64,000 bases of DNA from Atrina japonica (lineage: Eukaryota; Mollusca; Bivalvia; Pterioida; Pinnidae). Position 1 is the first letter of the stretch. Every line of letters starts with the position of its first letter. The translations under genes were made by a program, and so were the position numbers. The stretch covers positions 1-64,000 of the forward strand of contig BROG01000813.1 of NCBI GenBank assembly GCA_030159075.1. Direction: 5' to 3'. Positions 9,772-20,938 of the stretch are shown one piece after another. Under the pieces are notes generated by a model. The model was not told the origin of the DNA and ran no database searches. It saw nothing but the letters and a program-made list of their open reading frames with translations.

Positions 9772-10493
9772 TGTAACAATATGAGGTACGGGAGATAAAT
9801 CTTTTAGGAAATTATATACGTAAATAAATTGGTGTGACTTGAAATAGTATTGATGTGTATTATATGTATTTGGGAAAATACGGGCAGCTAAAATTACATG
9901 ATTTCTAATTCGGTCAAGTAAATATGTTGACAAAGTTAATTAAGATATAAAATTTCCAAATTCAAAAAATTACTCAGCATAATATTCAGTATTATTACTT
10001 AGCATTATTACAATATACTGTTGTGGATAAAACAACTTGTCAACACCTTTACAAATTCAGCAGCAATTGAAGCTGCAGGTTAAAAGGTCAAATATCTGTC
10101 ATCATCAGTTTTGGTAAACAAGAATTGATGTTAATGATAATTAATATAAAGTACTGAAGTTGTACTAAGAATGATAGTGTAAAAAGGTTACCAAAGGTTG
10201 CATTATGACAGATTTTGATGATGACGGCGCCCGTATTCTCCCAATTGTAGATGCATTTAACTCTCTATAAGCTTCTAGAACTTTAGTGTTTTGCGTTGGT
10301 CAAAAATGACAAACATATATAAGCATTATGGTTCTGGAGACGAAGAGAGACGAGCGGGAAACCGCCTAGAGAGAACACCACCATACTCTCTGATTGTTGA
10401 AACATTGTTACCATTGCTGCACTCTGTTGAATTAAAATCATCTATACGATCACAGACCAGACTTTGTTATTGATATTTGTGGGTTGGTTTACA
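9772..10493 (+). repeat. 3' LTR (722 bp)
   Basis: Near-identical direct repeat of 3219-3940, with the same TGTAA start and TTACA end. The equal length is partly chance, because about three inserted and three deleted bases cancel out. It is followed by CAAA (10494-10497), the right target-site duplication. Confidence 0.95.
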
Positions 10494-10512
10494 CAAAACC
10501 TATGGGGCGCCT

Positions 10513-10838
10513 TTTTAGTATTTATTCACTATTTTCTGATATCAGAGATTCATTTTTAATCAAATATTCATTTTTTATATCAGAAAACATTTTTTGATAT
10601 CAAAAAACATTTTCTGATATCCAAAAGTCGAATTTCTGATATAAAAAAATCGAATTTTTGATATAAAAAAACGAATTTCTGATATCAAAAAATCAAATCG
10701 AATTTCTGACATTAAAAAAATCACCTCTATTTCCTGATATCAAAAATTCAAAAAATGAATTTGTGATATCAGAAATTCGATTTTTTATATAAAAAGAATC
10801 AATTTTTGATATCAGAAAATAGTGAATTAATACTAAAA
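10513..10838. mobile_element. Foldback/MITE-like element with internal GATATC repeats
   Basis: The left end reads TTTTAGTATTTATTCACTAT then TTTCTGATATCA. The right end (10807-10838) is its reverse complement with one mismatch over about 30 bp. Between them lie many copies of a TTTCTGATATCAAAAA-type unit in both orientations, so most of the 326 bp can fold back on itself. It begins only 15 bp after the LTR target duplication. There is no coding capacity. Confidence 0.75.
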
Positions 10839-11889
10839 TTCAACTTTCTACTTTAAAAGTTGTTCAAATTTGAATATACGTGTATTATCACAATACTTTG
10901 CCACTGTATGATTAATTTTTTTTATTATAATGTTGCACCATTATTTTGAATGTCCACTTGCTTTATTGTGTTATGGTCACTGTATATTCTGCGGGTGTTA
11001 CCTGGACGTATGCGATGGAATATTTCGGATATTCTCTATCTATCGCCTGTTCCTTATCAAATTATTAGCTATAGATAACGTGTCAAACTCGTAGAGAGAA
11101 GTTGTTTTTAATAAGCGTCTGTGTGGAAAAGTGAAAGGGCGAGTGAAATGGAAATCGATGTGTTTTAAATGAGCTTTCAAATGCGCAAAAACAAATGTTT
11201 TGTAACTTTAATTATTGTAACTCTGTATATTCTCCTTGTTGTGAATACGATAAATGAGAAAATAAAATGTGGTATCTTGCTAAGAATTGTCATTTACGTA
11301 TGATAAAAAGACTTTAAAAAATGAAATTTAGTGGGTCTCAATTTAAGTGAAAAAAAATGAATAAATTTGTTGTGTGCGTCAACGGAAAATTACAGTAATT
11401 GTTTATTGTCCTTATTTCATTTTTGTAAATAACAGAAATAATTTATACGACGTGTTAATTATATATAACTTGTTTTTGAACTTTGACAGTGATAGTTATC
11501 AGTTTCACTATAATTTGAATTATATGAAATACATATTGTTTACATACCACGTCATTAATATTTAGGTCACTATTATCATGTTCCCACTTTTTGATTTAAC
11601 AGGGATTTTACCAAAAAAAGTGAGAAGGCAAATCAAGGGAGATTTTTATCCCCTGCTACGGTACATATTCATAAGCATGTAATGGTCAAAGGTGCCCGTG
11701 TGTGTTTAGTTCTAAAGAAGACGAAGTAACTTTGATTTGTCCAAGTTTGCAATAATCGGTGTCACCAAATCCACGTGATATGTTGATATTATGAAAGTAA
11801 TTTGTAAACAAATCAACAATGAAAAGAATACAGAGAATGTACAATTATATAAAATCTCAGATAACAAAGTACATATACAAATCTGGTGA
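10839..11889. other. Unassigned AT-rich stretch
   Basis: I see no repeat or RNA, and no reading frame that looks real. The short open frame at 11374-11565 has the Tyr/Asn/Ile-rich make-up of chance frames in AT-rich DNA. Confidence 0.5.
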
Positions 11890-11995
11890 TATTGGACAAA
11901 CCCGGACCTCTGGAAATCATGCGATGGGATCTGGTGCCATGGAGGAGTAAGCATCCCTTGTTGGTCGGTCACGCCCACCGTATGTCCACAGTCAA
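11890..11995 (-). mobile_element. Dispersed roughly 100 bp module, copy 1
   Basis: The minus strand reads GGTGGGCGTGACCGACCAAC, then a GGGATGCTTACTCCTCCATGG part, CACCAGATCCCATC and TTTCCAGAGGTCCGGG. Diverged copies of the same order of motifs lie at 16606-16690 and 21477-21560. I recall very similar sequence as a common dispersed repeat in bivalve genomes, but that could not be checked here. A minus-strand frame of 117 codons (11712-12065) runs through it and may be a fragment of a repeat-encoded protein or chance. Confidence 0.6.
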
Positions 11996-12467
11996 ACTCA
12001 AAAGAAACCGGTGAGTAAGAAATCCTCATCACAACTGGTACAGACGACTCAACAATCGATATCAAACAGGCAACTCAATATCTCATTTAGTGAAACATAG
12101 TAATCGCAAACAAGACTCTTATACCGACGTAAAATAAGCGGAACGTTAACATCAAACGCGACTATCGATAATCATGTGCCAATAACTTGTCAATTAGTAG
12201 TTTACCTCTGTATATGAAATGTTCATACATTGATCACGCACTGGCATATTGGATCATTTTTGAAATATAAACGCCATATATAGGTGACTGAGGGACATTA
12301 CTACTTAAATTTGGAACCAAGTTTGGCAACCACCACAACTTAAAATATATTTTCAGTCTGTACCAAATTTTTACAAGACATAGGCCCTAACACATGTAAT
12401 ATACTTGTTCCACAAACAAAATGGAACCATGTTTTTGGAATATTAGGAGAAATTGAATGGGGATGCA

Positions 12468-12525
12468 TATATGAAAATAATTTTTGAAATATTTAATTTA
12501 GTATTTCAAAAATTATTTTCATATA
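12468..12525. repeat. Perfect 24 bp inverted repeat (hairpin, 10 nt loop)
   Basis: The arms at 12468-12491 and 12502-12525 are exact reverse complements, with core GAAAATAATTTTTGAAAT. The loop is TTTAATTTAG. Such AT hairpins are usually ends or whole bodies of tiny foldback elements. No flanking duplication was recognised. Confidence 0.85.
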
Positions 12526-13240
12526 CATGTATATGTAGGTATTTCCATTCGATAATGTCAATGGTTTCAATATAAAATAAGTCAAATATTAACAACTAAT
12601 AAATTTTTATTTAAAGCGAAAATATCTTAGAGCCCAGTGTGTACTTTTTGTCAAAAAGAAGAAGAATAAAATATACATTTTCTTAGGGGGTGTGAAAAAC
12701 TCCAGAGTTTGAGAAAAAAATGAAATCTGGTTGAAAAGATATAACATAACTCTGCAATATAATTAAACATCTTATGTGTAAAAATCAAATCAAATCATTG
12801 ACCAAGTTCTGAACTCCGAATTATAAACTAACCTATTGATTAGGTAGATGGCTTTTGTTTACATGTATACCATGAAGAGATGCAATGTTATTGATGTCAC
12901 GTAGATACCGAAGAACAGTTCCAGCATGTAGTGAAGTATACGTCATTGAATGACATTCAATGACTAAGCATCAAGAACAGTTTTATACCAGTGTAATGTT
13001 ATTAAATTTCAGAAGTTATTTTTGACTTAACAATTATTATTTACGTAACAAATTCCAAAAATTCTGACATTTACATTATAAACAAAGTCATGATAAACCT
13101 TTCTGGTTATTTATGGTCAATTTTATAATTATGTATGTATCTATTTACATGTATTTGTTTTTTATTTATACTTATTTCATATCTTAATGTATACTCACGT
13201 GTATTATTTTCACGTTGTTTAAAATGTTTAACATACTTGC
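12526..13240. other. Unassigned AT-rich stretch
   Basis: No gene, RNA or clear repeat seen. Open frames here are short and of chance composition. Confidence 0.5.
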
Positions 13241-13244
13241 TGGA

Positions 13245-13335
13245 AGCCGATGGTCTCTTCCCGGGTACATTGTAACCAGGTTCTCTCATTCACCATAAAA
13301 AAAAAATTGTTGAAAATTGTAGTTTACATGTTTTG
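13245..13335 (+). mobile_element. Truncated SINE (same family as 32706-32985)
   Basis: AGCCGATGGTCTCTTCCCGG, then GTACATTGTAACCAGGTTCTCTC and an A run with TTGTTGA, matches the body and tail of the SINE at 32706-32985. The tRNA-like head is missing, as in copies truncated at the 5' end. Confidence 0.7.
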
Positions 13336-14690
13336 AATGTTGAATTGCCAACTGAGAAATAAAAACATTGATTATGGCGTATTGGAGTTGTTGATATTTT
13401 TACGGTCGATGTAGCCATGTTCAACTCTTTGAGTAATTATCTAAAATATGTTCACGCGAAAATAAGATTTTGTCCTAAATACATCTGTTAACGAACATTT
13501 TGAAAGGTGTAATATTAGTTTTTTTTCGGGGTTACGAACCTGCAAGATTTAAATAATGAACAATTTATTTAGAAGTGCAAATGTTTATTGTATTGGCATT
13601 GCATTAATTTACATTTGAAGAAAAACGTCAGCCACAACAATCAAAATCTAGATTCATTGATATTCTTTCATCCAGATAATTTTTATTCACTTCCCTGAAT
13701 TTTGAACATAAACCAGGGACCAGTTTCACAGAAGGTCGAAACTTTACGTGTAGACTTAAATCTGGACATAGTTGTAACTTACGTCTAAAATATGTTTTAC
13801 TAAAAGGTCGTGTCTTTCTTCCTACGTATAAACTTACGCCTGAGTGTACATCTGATTCAAAGTACTACCAGTGGCTGATTCAAGGAGGCGTACGTTATAT
13901 CTTGTCAATTATTTACACATTACATGTATGTAGGTGTAGGTACCGGGGCGATCAGGGGATGACCCCCCCCCCACACTTTCCGGTTACATACCATATATAC
14001 ATGCATTTTTTATACGTTATGAACACGTCTAGAATCCAGAAAAAATGTTATAAAAAATAAGTTTATGAGCTTTAATAATTAAACATTTCTGGGAAGCATA
14101 CCCTGGACCACGGGGAAGTGGCGATTTTTTGTGTCTGGGAGCTAGAGGATACCTCATTGGGCTTCCGAATTAATCCATCAACGATATTTTTAATGATTCA
14201 TAATTCAATGTATAGAGGATACTAAGCCAAAATCTGTCCCGAAGTTGGTAACTTTTTGCTGATCCAACCTTCTTTTTAGAAGGATAATCAAACTGGTTTA
14301 TTAGCGGATTGCTTTGCGTGTTGTCGCAAAATTTAAAAAAAGATTCCAAAATTAAAAAAAATATCTGAATGATACTAAAACCCAACCCTAATGAAATATT
14401 GCAGTGGTGAGGGAGAGAGTGCCGCCTAAAATTGATAAAATAGGTGTAAAACCTTTAATTTTTCTATAAAAAGTAGAAATATTAAAGACAAATTTTCAAA
14501 AATTTCCTACTTTATTTAAAGTTTACAGCACTCTAAGTTTAAACCCTCACTCTACTATTGGTGAGGTATCCAACGCATAATACAGTTTTAATTTAAGTTT
14601 AAATTTTCATTTTTAAAGTATAAACAAGTTTAATTTAATGTCTCTAGACTCAAACCTAACCCACTTTTAAAAACACTTTTTGATTTGCTT
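13336..14690. other. Unassigned stretch with minor repeats
   Basis: No gene recognised. At about 13728 GGGACCAGTTTCACAGAAGG resembles ends of dispersed repeats, but no partner end was found. A C run lies near 13966. Open frames are short and AT-driven. Confidence 0.45.
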
Positions 14691-14800
14691 CCTGCACCAC
14701 TGCATAAAGAATGCACCATTGCATGGCGTCTTATCACCCCCCCCCCCAATAAAAAAAAATCGCCTCCTCTTTGAAAATTCCTGGATCCGCCCCAGACTAC
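14690..14800 (-). mobile_element. Fragment of a dispersed repeat ending GGGGCGGATCCAGGAATTTT
   Basis: The minus strand reads GGGGCGGATCCAGGAATTTT, CAAAGAGGAGGCGATT, a T run, a G run and a GCAGTGGTGCAGGAAGC end. I recall similar sequence as a widespread repeat in molluscs and other invertebrates. Within the window there is no second copy, so this is from memory and tentative. Confidence 0.35.
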
Positions 14801-15116
14801 TAATGACACACATGACTACATGTTGGTAATGTGTAGACACACGTGTACGACCTTTACTGAAATTGAAACTACACATATATAAAATTTATAAAATCGTAAC
14901 TCGAGTAACGTCTAAAGTTATGTTTACGTGTATGAGCAATGTTGCGACCTTTAGTTATACTTACCCCAGTGTTCAATATACTCTCAACTATATATATAGT
15001 AATAACATAAAGTGTAGTTACAACATAAAGCATGTTTCTGGGAATATATTCGTTAATAACATGGTCGAACAAGATGTGTTTGCGAAACACAAATGCCCCC
15101 GGTCCCAACACATTTC

Positions 15117-15300
15117 AAGCAGGACGTAATTACGGACAGATTCACAAACAGACGGGACGCAATTACGGACAGACAGATTCACAAACAGACGGGACGCAAT
15201 TACGGACAGACAGATTCACAAACAGACGGGACGCAATTACGGACAGACAGATTCATAAACAGACGGGACGCAATTACGGACAGACACACAGACGGACAGA
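15117..15300. repeat. 37 bp tandem repeat, about five units
   Basis: Units read GGGACGCAATTACGGACAGA then CAGATTCACAAACAGAC, with a period of exactly 37 bp in the middle. They are very similar to each other, so the array is young. Several frames stay open through it only because the unit lacks stops. Confidence 0.95.
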
Positions 15301-15781
15301 CGGACGATCCAAACACTAGATGCCCCCGGCGGACCTTTCAGGCCGGCGGCATAACAAGTATTACAGTATTCTATAATTCAAGACGAAAGGAATATCAATT
15401 TTATATGTTACCAGATATAATATTGGTAATAACTTCACACCATAGAGGAACAAGAACTGTTAATACAATACACATGTCTACACATAGGGATTACATGTTT
15501 ATATTTTACGGTTTGGATTAAATGGGATTCACACATTCTATGTTATTTGCAAATTTTTATATTATGATTTACACATGAACATATATACTAAAGGTCGTCT
15601 CGCGAAGATAATTTGGTCTTTTTATTATGAGAGTTATCTCCCTTTGTACACAGTCCGGTATTGTCAGGCTGTGTTCATATTCGTTTTACACTTGATATGC
15701 CTCATTCAAAACACCTGACATCCGAACTTCATCAAATTTACCCAGCTCCTAGGTTTAGAAACTTTCATAACTTTAATTTGT

Positions 15782-16063
<282 letters not shown>

Positions 16064-16605
16064 GCTCTCGATGATTGCGGGTTGAAAGCTCAACAATTAG
16101 CCACCGAGATCAATCATCAGAGTTGCAACAGTTCAAACAAAATTGACATTTTTCTGGGGTTTTCTTATTATAAATCATTGTTTGTTTGCCTAATGGTATC
16201 ATCTTTACATTAAGTTAACACATACGGTACAGTTTTACACCAGTACCAAGACCTTACCAGTATAGCCTACATTTCATTTGCGAATGTTTAATAGACTTAT
16301 TGACTTTGAAGTATGGGTTCTTACTTACTAGTACTTACGTTGTTTAGGATCATTCTAATGGTTCACAGATTCTCAAATTAAACTTTTTCAACATTTTAAA
16401 AATTTTGTTTGTGTTCTATCATTCGTACATGAGATATATGACTTCAGGGGTAAACAATAATAAAAATGTCCACTTGTCCTGCAGGACATGTAGTATCTAA
16501 ATATACTTGTCCGAATGCAAAAGACTTGTCCGAAAATCAAGTGTAACATTTGAAGATATTATTGTGTCTTTTAACAAGTATTATCTTTATTGAATTCTTT
16601 TTTGT

Positions 16606-16690
16606 CGAATCAGTAGGAAATGATTAGTCCTCCGTGGTGCCCAATCTCATTTCTGGATCTTCCAGGGGTCCGTACGTTTCCAATTTTCCA
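16606..16690 (+). mobile_element. Dispersed roughly 100 bp module, copy 3 (diverged)
   Basis: CAGTAGGAAATGATTAGTCC, then TCCGTGGTGCCCAATCTCAT and TCTTCCAGGGGTCCGT, follows the same order of motifs as 11890-11995 (reverse complement) and 21477-21560. It lies about 140 bp before the decayed reverse transcriptase at 16830, in the same orientation, and may belong to the same element. Confidence 0.5.
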
Positions 16691-16829
16691 CAAGTTTGAA
16701 TACAGTCATAGGGACCTTTTTATTGTACTATGTATCTTTGATTTATATATAATTGTATATTGGATAGCCACGTAATGATAAAAAGACACACACTGCAATA
16801 ATTTGTCTTTCTCCAACGGAGATATATCT

Positions 16830-17510
16830 GTGTTTGATGAGGGTTTTTCTTTGTCGCCCGGGATTTGGTTTGTCGTCGTTGATCAGCGATGGAGGAATAC
16901 ATTTCAAAATTCTATTGAAAGATGCTCGTAACTGTTTTATAGTGGACAACATCTTCATGGTGTTTGCGGGAAAGGTTTTCCAGCAAATAGTCGGCATTCC
17001 AATGGGTACCAATTGTGCCCCTCTCCTGACTGACATTTTTTTTTGTATACGTATGAAGTGGAATTTTTACAATCTCTGCTCTCCACAGGAATGAAAAAGT
17101 TAGCATCTCGGTTCAATTTTACTTACAGGTACATGAATGACGTCCTGTTCATAAATAATTCAGAATTTCAGAATTATCCCAGCAAGATTTTTTCTGTTGA
17201 GCTTTAGATAAATGAGACGACATAGCAACATATCTGCTTCTTACCTAGATTTACTCCTGTCGACTGGAAAGGTCGGTAAATTTCACACCTCCCTTGATGA
17301 CAAACGTGATCATTTCAATTTCCATATCACGAACTTCACAACTCATACATTATGCCTGATCATGCTCCACTTATGAATGTTTAATTCTGAGAGCCAAACG
17401 ACTAGTCAATAACTCATACATGGTTACGTTGTTGAACGTTTGAAATTGTCACTAAGGATGTTTTATGGCCGATACGGGAATCTTATCAAACAATGAAGTC
17501 CCCCTCCCAG
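16830..17510 (+). pseudogene. Decayed reverse transcriptase of a non-LTR or Penelope-like element
   Basis: The frame at 16834-17094 reads DGGIHFKILLKDARNCFIVD and FQQIVGIPMGTNCAPLLTDI, a typical RT palm region. After a frame break come RFNFTYRYMNDVLFINNSEF (about 17110-17170), SASYLDLLL, DKRDHFNFHI and, near the end, FYGRYGNLIKQ followed by a stop. The catalytic YxDD box reads Y-M-N-D, so its first aspartate is lost. Stops and frame changes show that it is dead. The piece ends at a palindrome (17534-17569) and a SINE (17758-18036). Matching 3' material seems to resume after the SINE. The exact family is uncertain: the motifs fit a lineage common in bivalves that I associate with Penelope-like elements. 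Confidence 0.8.
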
Positions 17511-17533
17511 GAATGTTTTATTTTAGAATAAAT

Positions 17534-17569
17534 TTCTGTATTATGACTATTAATAGTCATAATACAGAA
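17534..17569. repeat. Perfect 36 bp palindrome (18 bp arms, no loop)
   Basis: TTCTGTATTATGACTATT is followed directly by its reverse complement. Outside it, TTTTATTTTAGAA and TTCTAAAATAAAA pair again, so the whole of about 17515-17590 can fold as one long hairpin. It sits exactly where the RT remnant stops, which suggests a small inserted foldback element. Confidence 0.85.
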
Positions 17570-17757
17570 TTTTTTTCTAAAATAAAATAATAAAATTTTG
17601 TTAGGAGGACAGATATATTTACTGTTATATACACTGACAGGATGTGTCAAATATTTTTATATTTATTGTCATTATGTGTTGAGCCTTTGCATAAATACAG
17701 ACAGCTCTCACTGTATGCAAAAACTCGCACAATAAATAATAAAAAATATTCATTGTT

Positions 17758-18036
17758 TCCTTTGTTTGTTTGTTTATTGTTGTTTAACGTCCCACTCAAG
17801 AATCTTTCACTCATATGGAGATGTCACCAAATGCCGGTGAAGAGCTTCAAATTTTGGCCTATGCTCGGCACTTACGGCCAGTGAGGGTTCTTTAACGTAC
17901 CGACACCTACTGAGACACGGAACCTCGGTTTTTACTGTCTCAATCCGAAGGACAGGAAATCAACCTGCCACCGGCTGGACTCGAACTCATGAACTCACGA
18001 TCAAGAGTCGAGCGCGCTACCAACTGAGCCAGGTCT
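17758..18036 (-). mobile_element. tRNA-derived SINE, family A, full-length copy
   Basis: On the minus strand the element begins GACCTGGCTCAGTTGGTAGC, which holds a pol III A box. The B box GAGTTCGAGTCCAGC lies about 45 bp further on. The body contains GAACCCTCACTGGCCGTAAG and GAGCATAGGCCAAAATTTGA, and the tail is AACAATAAACAAACAAACAA. The same order is found on the plus strand at 63800-64000. The tRNA-like head cannot be a working tRNA gene because the rest is SINE body. It is inserted into reverse-transcriptase remains. It belongs with SINEs that carry a conserved central domain in bivalves; the superfamily name was not verified. Confidence 0.88.
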
Positions 18037-18059
18037 ACTCTTATTTCCTTTGTTAATTT

Positions 18060-18490
18060 ACAGTTGAGTTTCTGCCGGTTTAGAACACTTTTGAGTGACT
18101 CGGACAAGAGCTTATCACCAACAACGACATATGATATAAAGAGCTAATTCCCTTTTTAGACGTGTTGAGAAAACCAATATCTCTAACATAACACGACACG
18201 TCAGTATTCTGGACTACGACCATATACAGTGAAATTGACATCATTTGTTTTTGTAAACACAGCTAATGTCCCTTTAATGTCTGTCGTTGGCTCTGATGTT
18301 GGCGTGACTCGCCAATCAGATCTTAAACGATGACATTGCCACCAAGATTGACCTTTTCACCGAACTCGAGAGGTTTTCATGTAACATTTGCTACAGGTGT
18401 GGCATGCTAACAGGAGACGCTGACTCCTTCCGGACACCTGGTCTCATCTCGCAATTGTTCTTCATATTGAGACCATTTGTAGATCTAATT
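18060..18490 (+). mobile_element. 3' part of a reverse-transcribing element (shared with 50930-51165)
   Basis: The stretch includes GGCGTGACTCGCCAATCAGA, AAGATTGACCTTTTCACCGA and GACGCTGACTCCTTCCGGAC. The last parts recur as reverse complement at 50985-51120, proving a dispersed repeat. It follows the RT remnant in the same orientation, so it is probably the 3' end of that element. One frame gives GMLTGDADSFRTPGLISQLF, perhaps from its protein. Confidence 0.65.
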
Positions 18491-18502
18491 TGTTGTTATT
18501 CG

Positions 18503-18528
18503 CCGCCAGGAGGCGGCGAATATATTTC
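18503..18528. repeat. GC-rich hairpin TATTCGCCGCC / GGCGGCGAATA
   Basis: Two 11 bp arms are exact reverse complements around a 4 nt loop AGGA. In AT-rich surroundings this is a strikingly stable hairpin. Its arm recurs as GGCGGCGAAT near 19830-19839, followed by a second hairpin TTGATGC-TTT-GCATCAA. Confidence 0.85.
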
Positions 18529-18932
18529 AAATTAAGTTAGGAAGTAGTATATGGAAGGAGCTGTTAGTTTCTTTGAACGCGGAAGTAATGACGTAGTAAT
18601 TTTATTTGAGGCAAAAACGCTATTAAATTTCAGATATGAAAGTGATGTTGGTTTGTTTCATAAATAATCAGCATCTAAATTTTTTTTAATGCAATTAAGG
18701 TATAATACCGCGATTCGTATTTTTGAAATAACGATAAGTGGGAGACATTAGTCGAAATGATGGGAGCAATCATTACGTGATTGCTTTTGATTTTGATAAG
18801 AGCATGATATCCCTATTATATAAGTTTAGTGGACGACGGAAATTTGGAACAAAATGTTTTTATCATTTAAAAATGATTTCGTTTGTGCAAAACGGAATAA
18901 ATATAACACCGAAAACGAAATGTGTCGTATGA

Positions 18933-19279
18933 AATATTGATGATTGGGAGAACAACAAAGTGAAAACGGGTCGGACGATTTACCGAAACAGACCTTAATT
19001 ACCGAAGCACACCATTTTTACTTTTATTTCGACATAAAAACTGTAGTACATGTTAAAGTCTACATATAATAAAATGTTACTTTTAACACGAGTTTTGTGT
19101 AATATTGATGATTGGGAGAACAACAAAGTGAAAACGGGTCGGACGATTTACCGAAACAGACCTTAATTACCGAAGTACACCATTTTTACTTTTATTTCGA
19201 CATAAAAACTGTAGTACATGTAGTACATGTTAAAGTCTACATATAATAAAATGTTACTTTTAACACGAGTTTTGTGTAA
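18933..19279. repeat. 168 bp direct tandem duplication
   Basis: The block starting AATATTGATGATTGGGAGAA at 18933 starts again at 19101 and runs to GAGTTTTGTGTAAT at about 19279. The copies differ by one G/A-type change and a 9 bp gain (TAGTACATG duplicated) in the second. Near identity means the duplication is recent. Confidence 0.95.
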
Positions 19280-19860
19280 TAATGGATAAAGTCAGAATTA
19301 TCATATTAAACAAGATCGAACCACTAGCCGGCTAGGCCAACAATGAACGAAACAGACTGGAATATGGACTTGTTTTTAAAAAAATAATTCTGAATTATTC
19401 CATAAATGTTTTTCTAAATTACGTTTTATATTCTTGATATATACTAATATTTAATACATTTTCTTAAAAAAAAATCCAAGTTCTTCACCATTGTTGACAA
19501 CCATTATGCAGAACAGTGAAAATTACTGCAACTGTCATTTTGTAAACTTTTACATATATAGACATTGCTACATCGCTGATGTCAATTGCTATATAAACAC
19601 TACTAAAATGAATGATTACACTGGATGAATTTGACCAGGAACATGATGACCACTCCATTTCTCACTACTGTCTGTGAACTTGGTGTTAGTTGACGGGAAA
19701 TAGCCGTTAAATTAGTTCTGTTGACTCTATTTTCACAAAAATGTTATCTGGTCGTTTTGTCGTAATAGATATTAAGTAACTGAAAGCTTGCATTCATTTA
19801 TTCCCAAACTTCCTTTGAAATACCTTTGGCGGCGAATTGATGCTTTGCATCAAATTTTTC

Positions 19861-20898
19861 TTGTATTCTAATGGACTTGGAATTTTAATTATCCAGTGGA
19901 ACTTCTTCATTCTAACTAATTTTTACTCATTACATTTTAGAAATGAAATTTAGGGGTTTATCAATTAAATGAATTTATTATTTTCATTAGTTATTTTTCA
20001 GTGAGAAAAATAAGACTTCATGCAAAATCAATGTAAATTATGTTATTTTCACTCGGCCAATCAAAACACTTTTCAAATTTTGGGCTTACTTTTTCTTGTT
20101 TTATGAGATTTCTTTATGAAAAATGCAATGAATAGAATATTAGCCAATTTCAGATGAATAACATTTTAATTTCATCAGGTGAGACAGGGGAATACATATT
20201 GAACACTCATGTTTACGTACACGTGTTGAATAGTATTATTTTGCCTCACGGGATGAAGTAAAAATTTTACTCATAAAAAAATTACAATCATCCTCGTTTT
20301 TACTGCATACAAGGGCTGATGATGTCTCCCTCATCAACCCACATACATCATACAACAAAACAAACATTATATCATTAATTCTTTAATATTTATTCAATAA
20401 AGATGGATTTCTTGATAAATATCAACGATAAAAAGGGACAATAATGTAATTTGTAATTACCATGGTAATAACTATTATAATGCAAAAATTACATATAAAA
20501 TGTGCATCAACTGGAAAAAAACATTGCAATTTATAAAAAAATAAAACCAAACTCGTTGGAAATGTCAAAACTCCAGTAATATGAGTTTTGTCAATAATAG
20601 AAATCGTTCAAAATTTTTACAACTCTCTCATACTTAATTTATAAATATTTTTACACTCCTCAGTGATTTTGTGAGTATATATTGAATACACACATTATCA
20701 TCGAATATGATTAATCCGACTCGCATAGAATCAATGACAGAACCAACATTATAAGATACAGACATAACAAGACACTAATATCGACGTAAGACGTGACACC
20801 AGGGATAAGGCTTTGATACAAAACAACCATTATAGCTGTATTTGGCCTTGAACAACTTGATAAAGACTGATCTAGTGAAGCACTGTTACAGGAATTCG

Positions 20899-20900
<2 letters not shown>
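19861..20900. other. Unassigned AT-rich stretch
   Basis: No gene, RNA or repeat family recognised. Confidence 0.5.

Positions 20901-20936
<36 letters not shown>
20901..20936. repeat. (AC)n microsatellite
   Basis: Short AC run ending in CGCGC. It makes a Cys-Val open frame on the minus strand that is not a gene. Confidence 0.95.

Positions 20937-20938
<2 letters not shown>

Larger units (their letters stand above)
3219..10493 (+). mobile_element. LTR retroelement with gag, protease, partial RT and envelope-like remnant (internally deleted)
   Basis: A 7275 bp element bounded by 722 bp direct repeats that begin TGTAA and end TTACA, with a 4 bp target duplication CAAA on both sides. Order inside: 5' LTR, primer-binding site, gag (4254-6039, frameshifted), protease (6024-6509), linker plus the first part of RT, an in-frame jump into the C-terminal half of an envelope-like protein (7153-8211), a membrane anchor and cytoplasmic tail (8201-8698), a 1.07 kb noncoding part with hairpins, a polypurine tract and the 3' LTR. 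RT catalytic core, RNase H and integrase are absent, so the copy cannot move by itself. Between the LTRs I see only about two substitutions and four short indels, which indicates recent insertion. This implies that a defective RNA was mobilised in trans, unless the internal loss happened after insertion. Ty3/gypsy affiliation rests on gag, protease and RT motifs and the 4 bp duplication. Confidence 0.92.
18503..19860. mobile_element. Putative non-autonomous element bounded by ATTCGCCGCCA inverted repeats
   Basis: The left end ATTCGCCGCCA and the right end TGGCGGCGAAT are inverted copies about 1.33 kb apart, and each end also forms its own hairpin. A 64-codon frame (18738-18932) and the 168 bp duplication lie inside. 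No transposase is visible and no target duplication was recognised, so the element's extent is inference. Confidence 0.4.

Noticed and set aside
11712..12065. 117-codon minus-strand frame as a host gene
   Set aside because: It runs through a dispersed repeat module with two other diverged copies, and its ends are AT-driven; a repeat-derived frame is likelier.
15120..15300. CRISPR-like regular repeats
   Set aside because: Units abut directly without unique spacers, the DNA is eukaryotic and there are no cas genes. It is a plain tandem repeat.
17960..18036. tRNA gene on the minus strand
   Set aside because: The tRNA-like part is the head of a SINE with a second copy at 63800; no acceptor stem pairing follows the B box.
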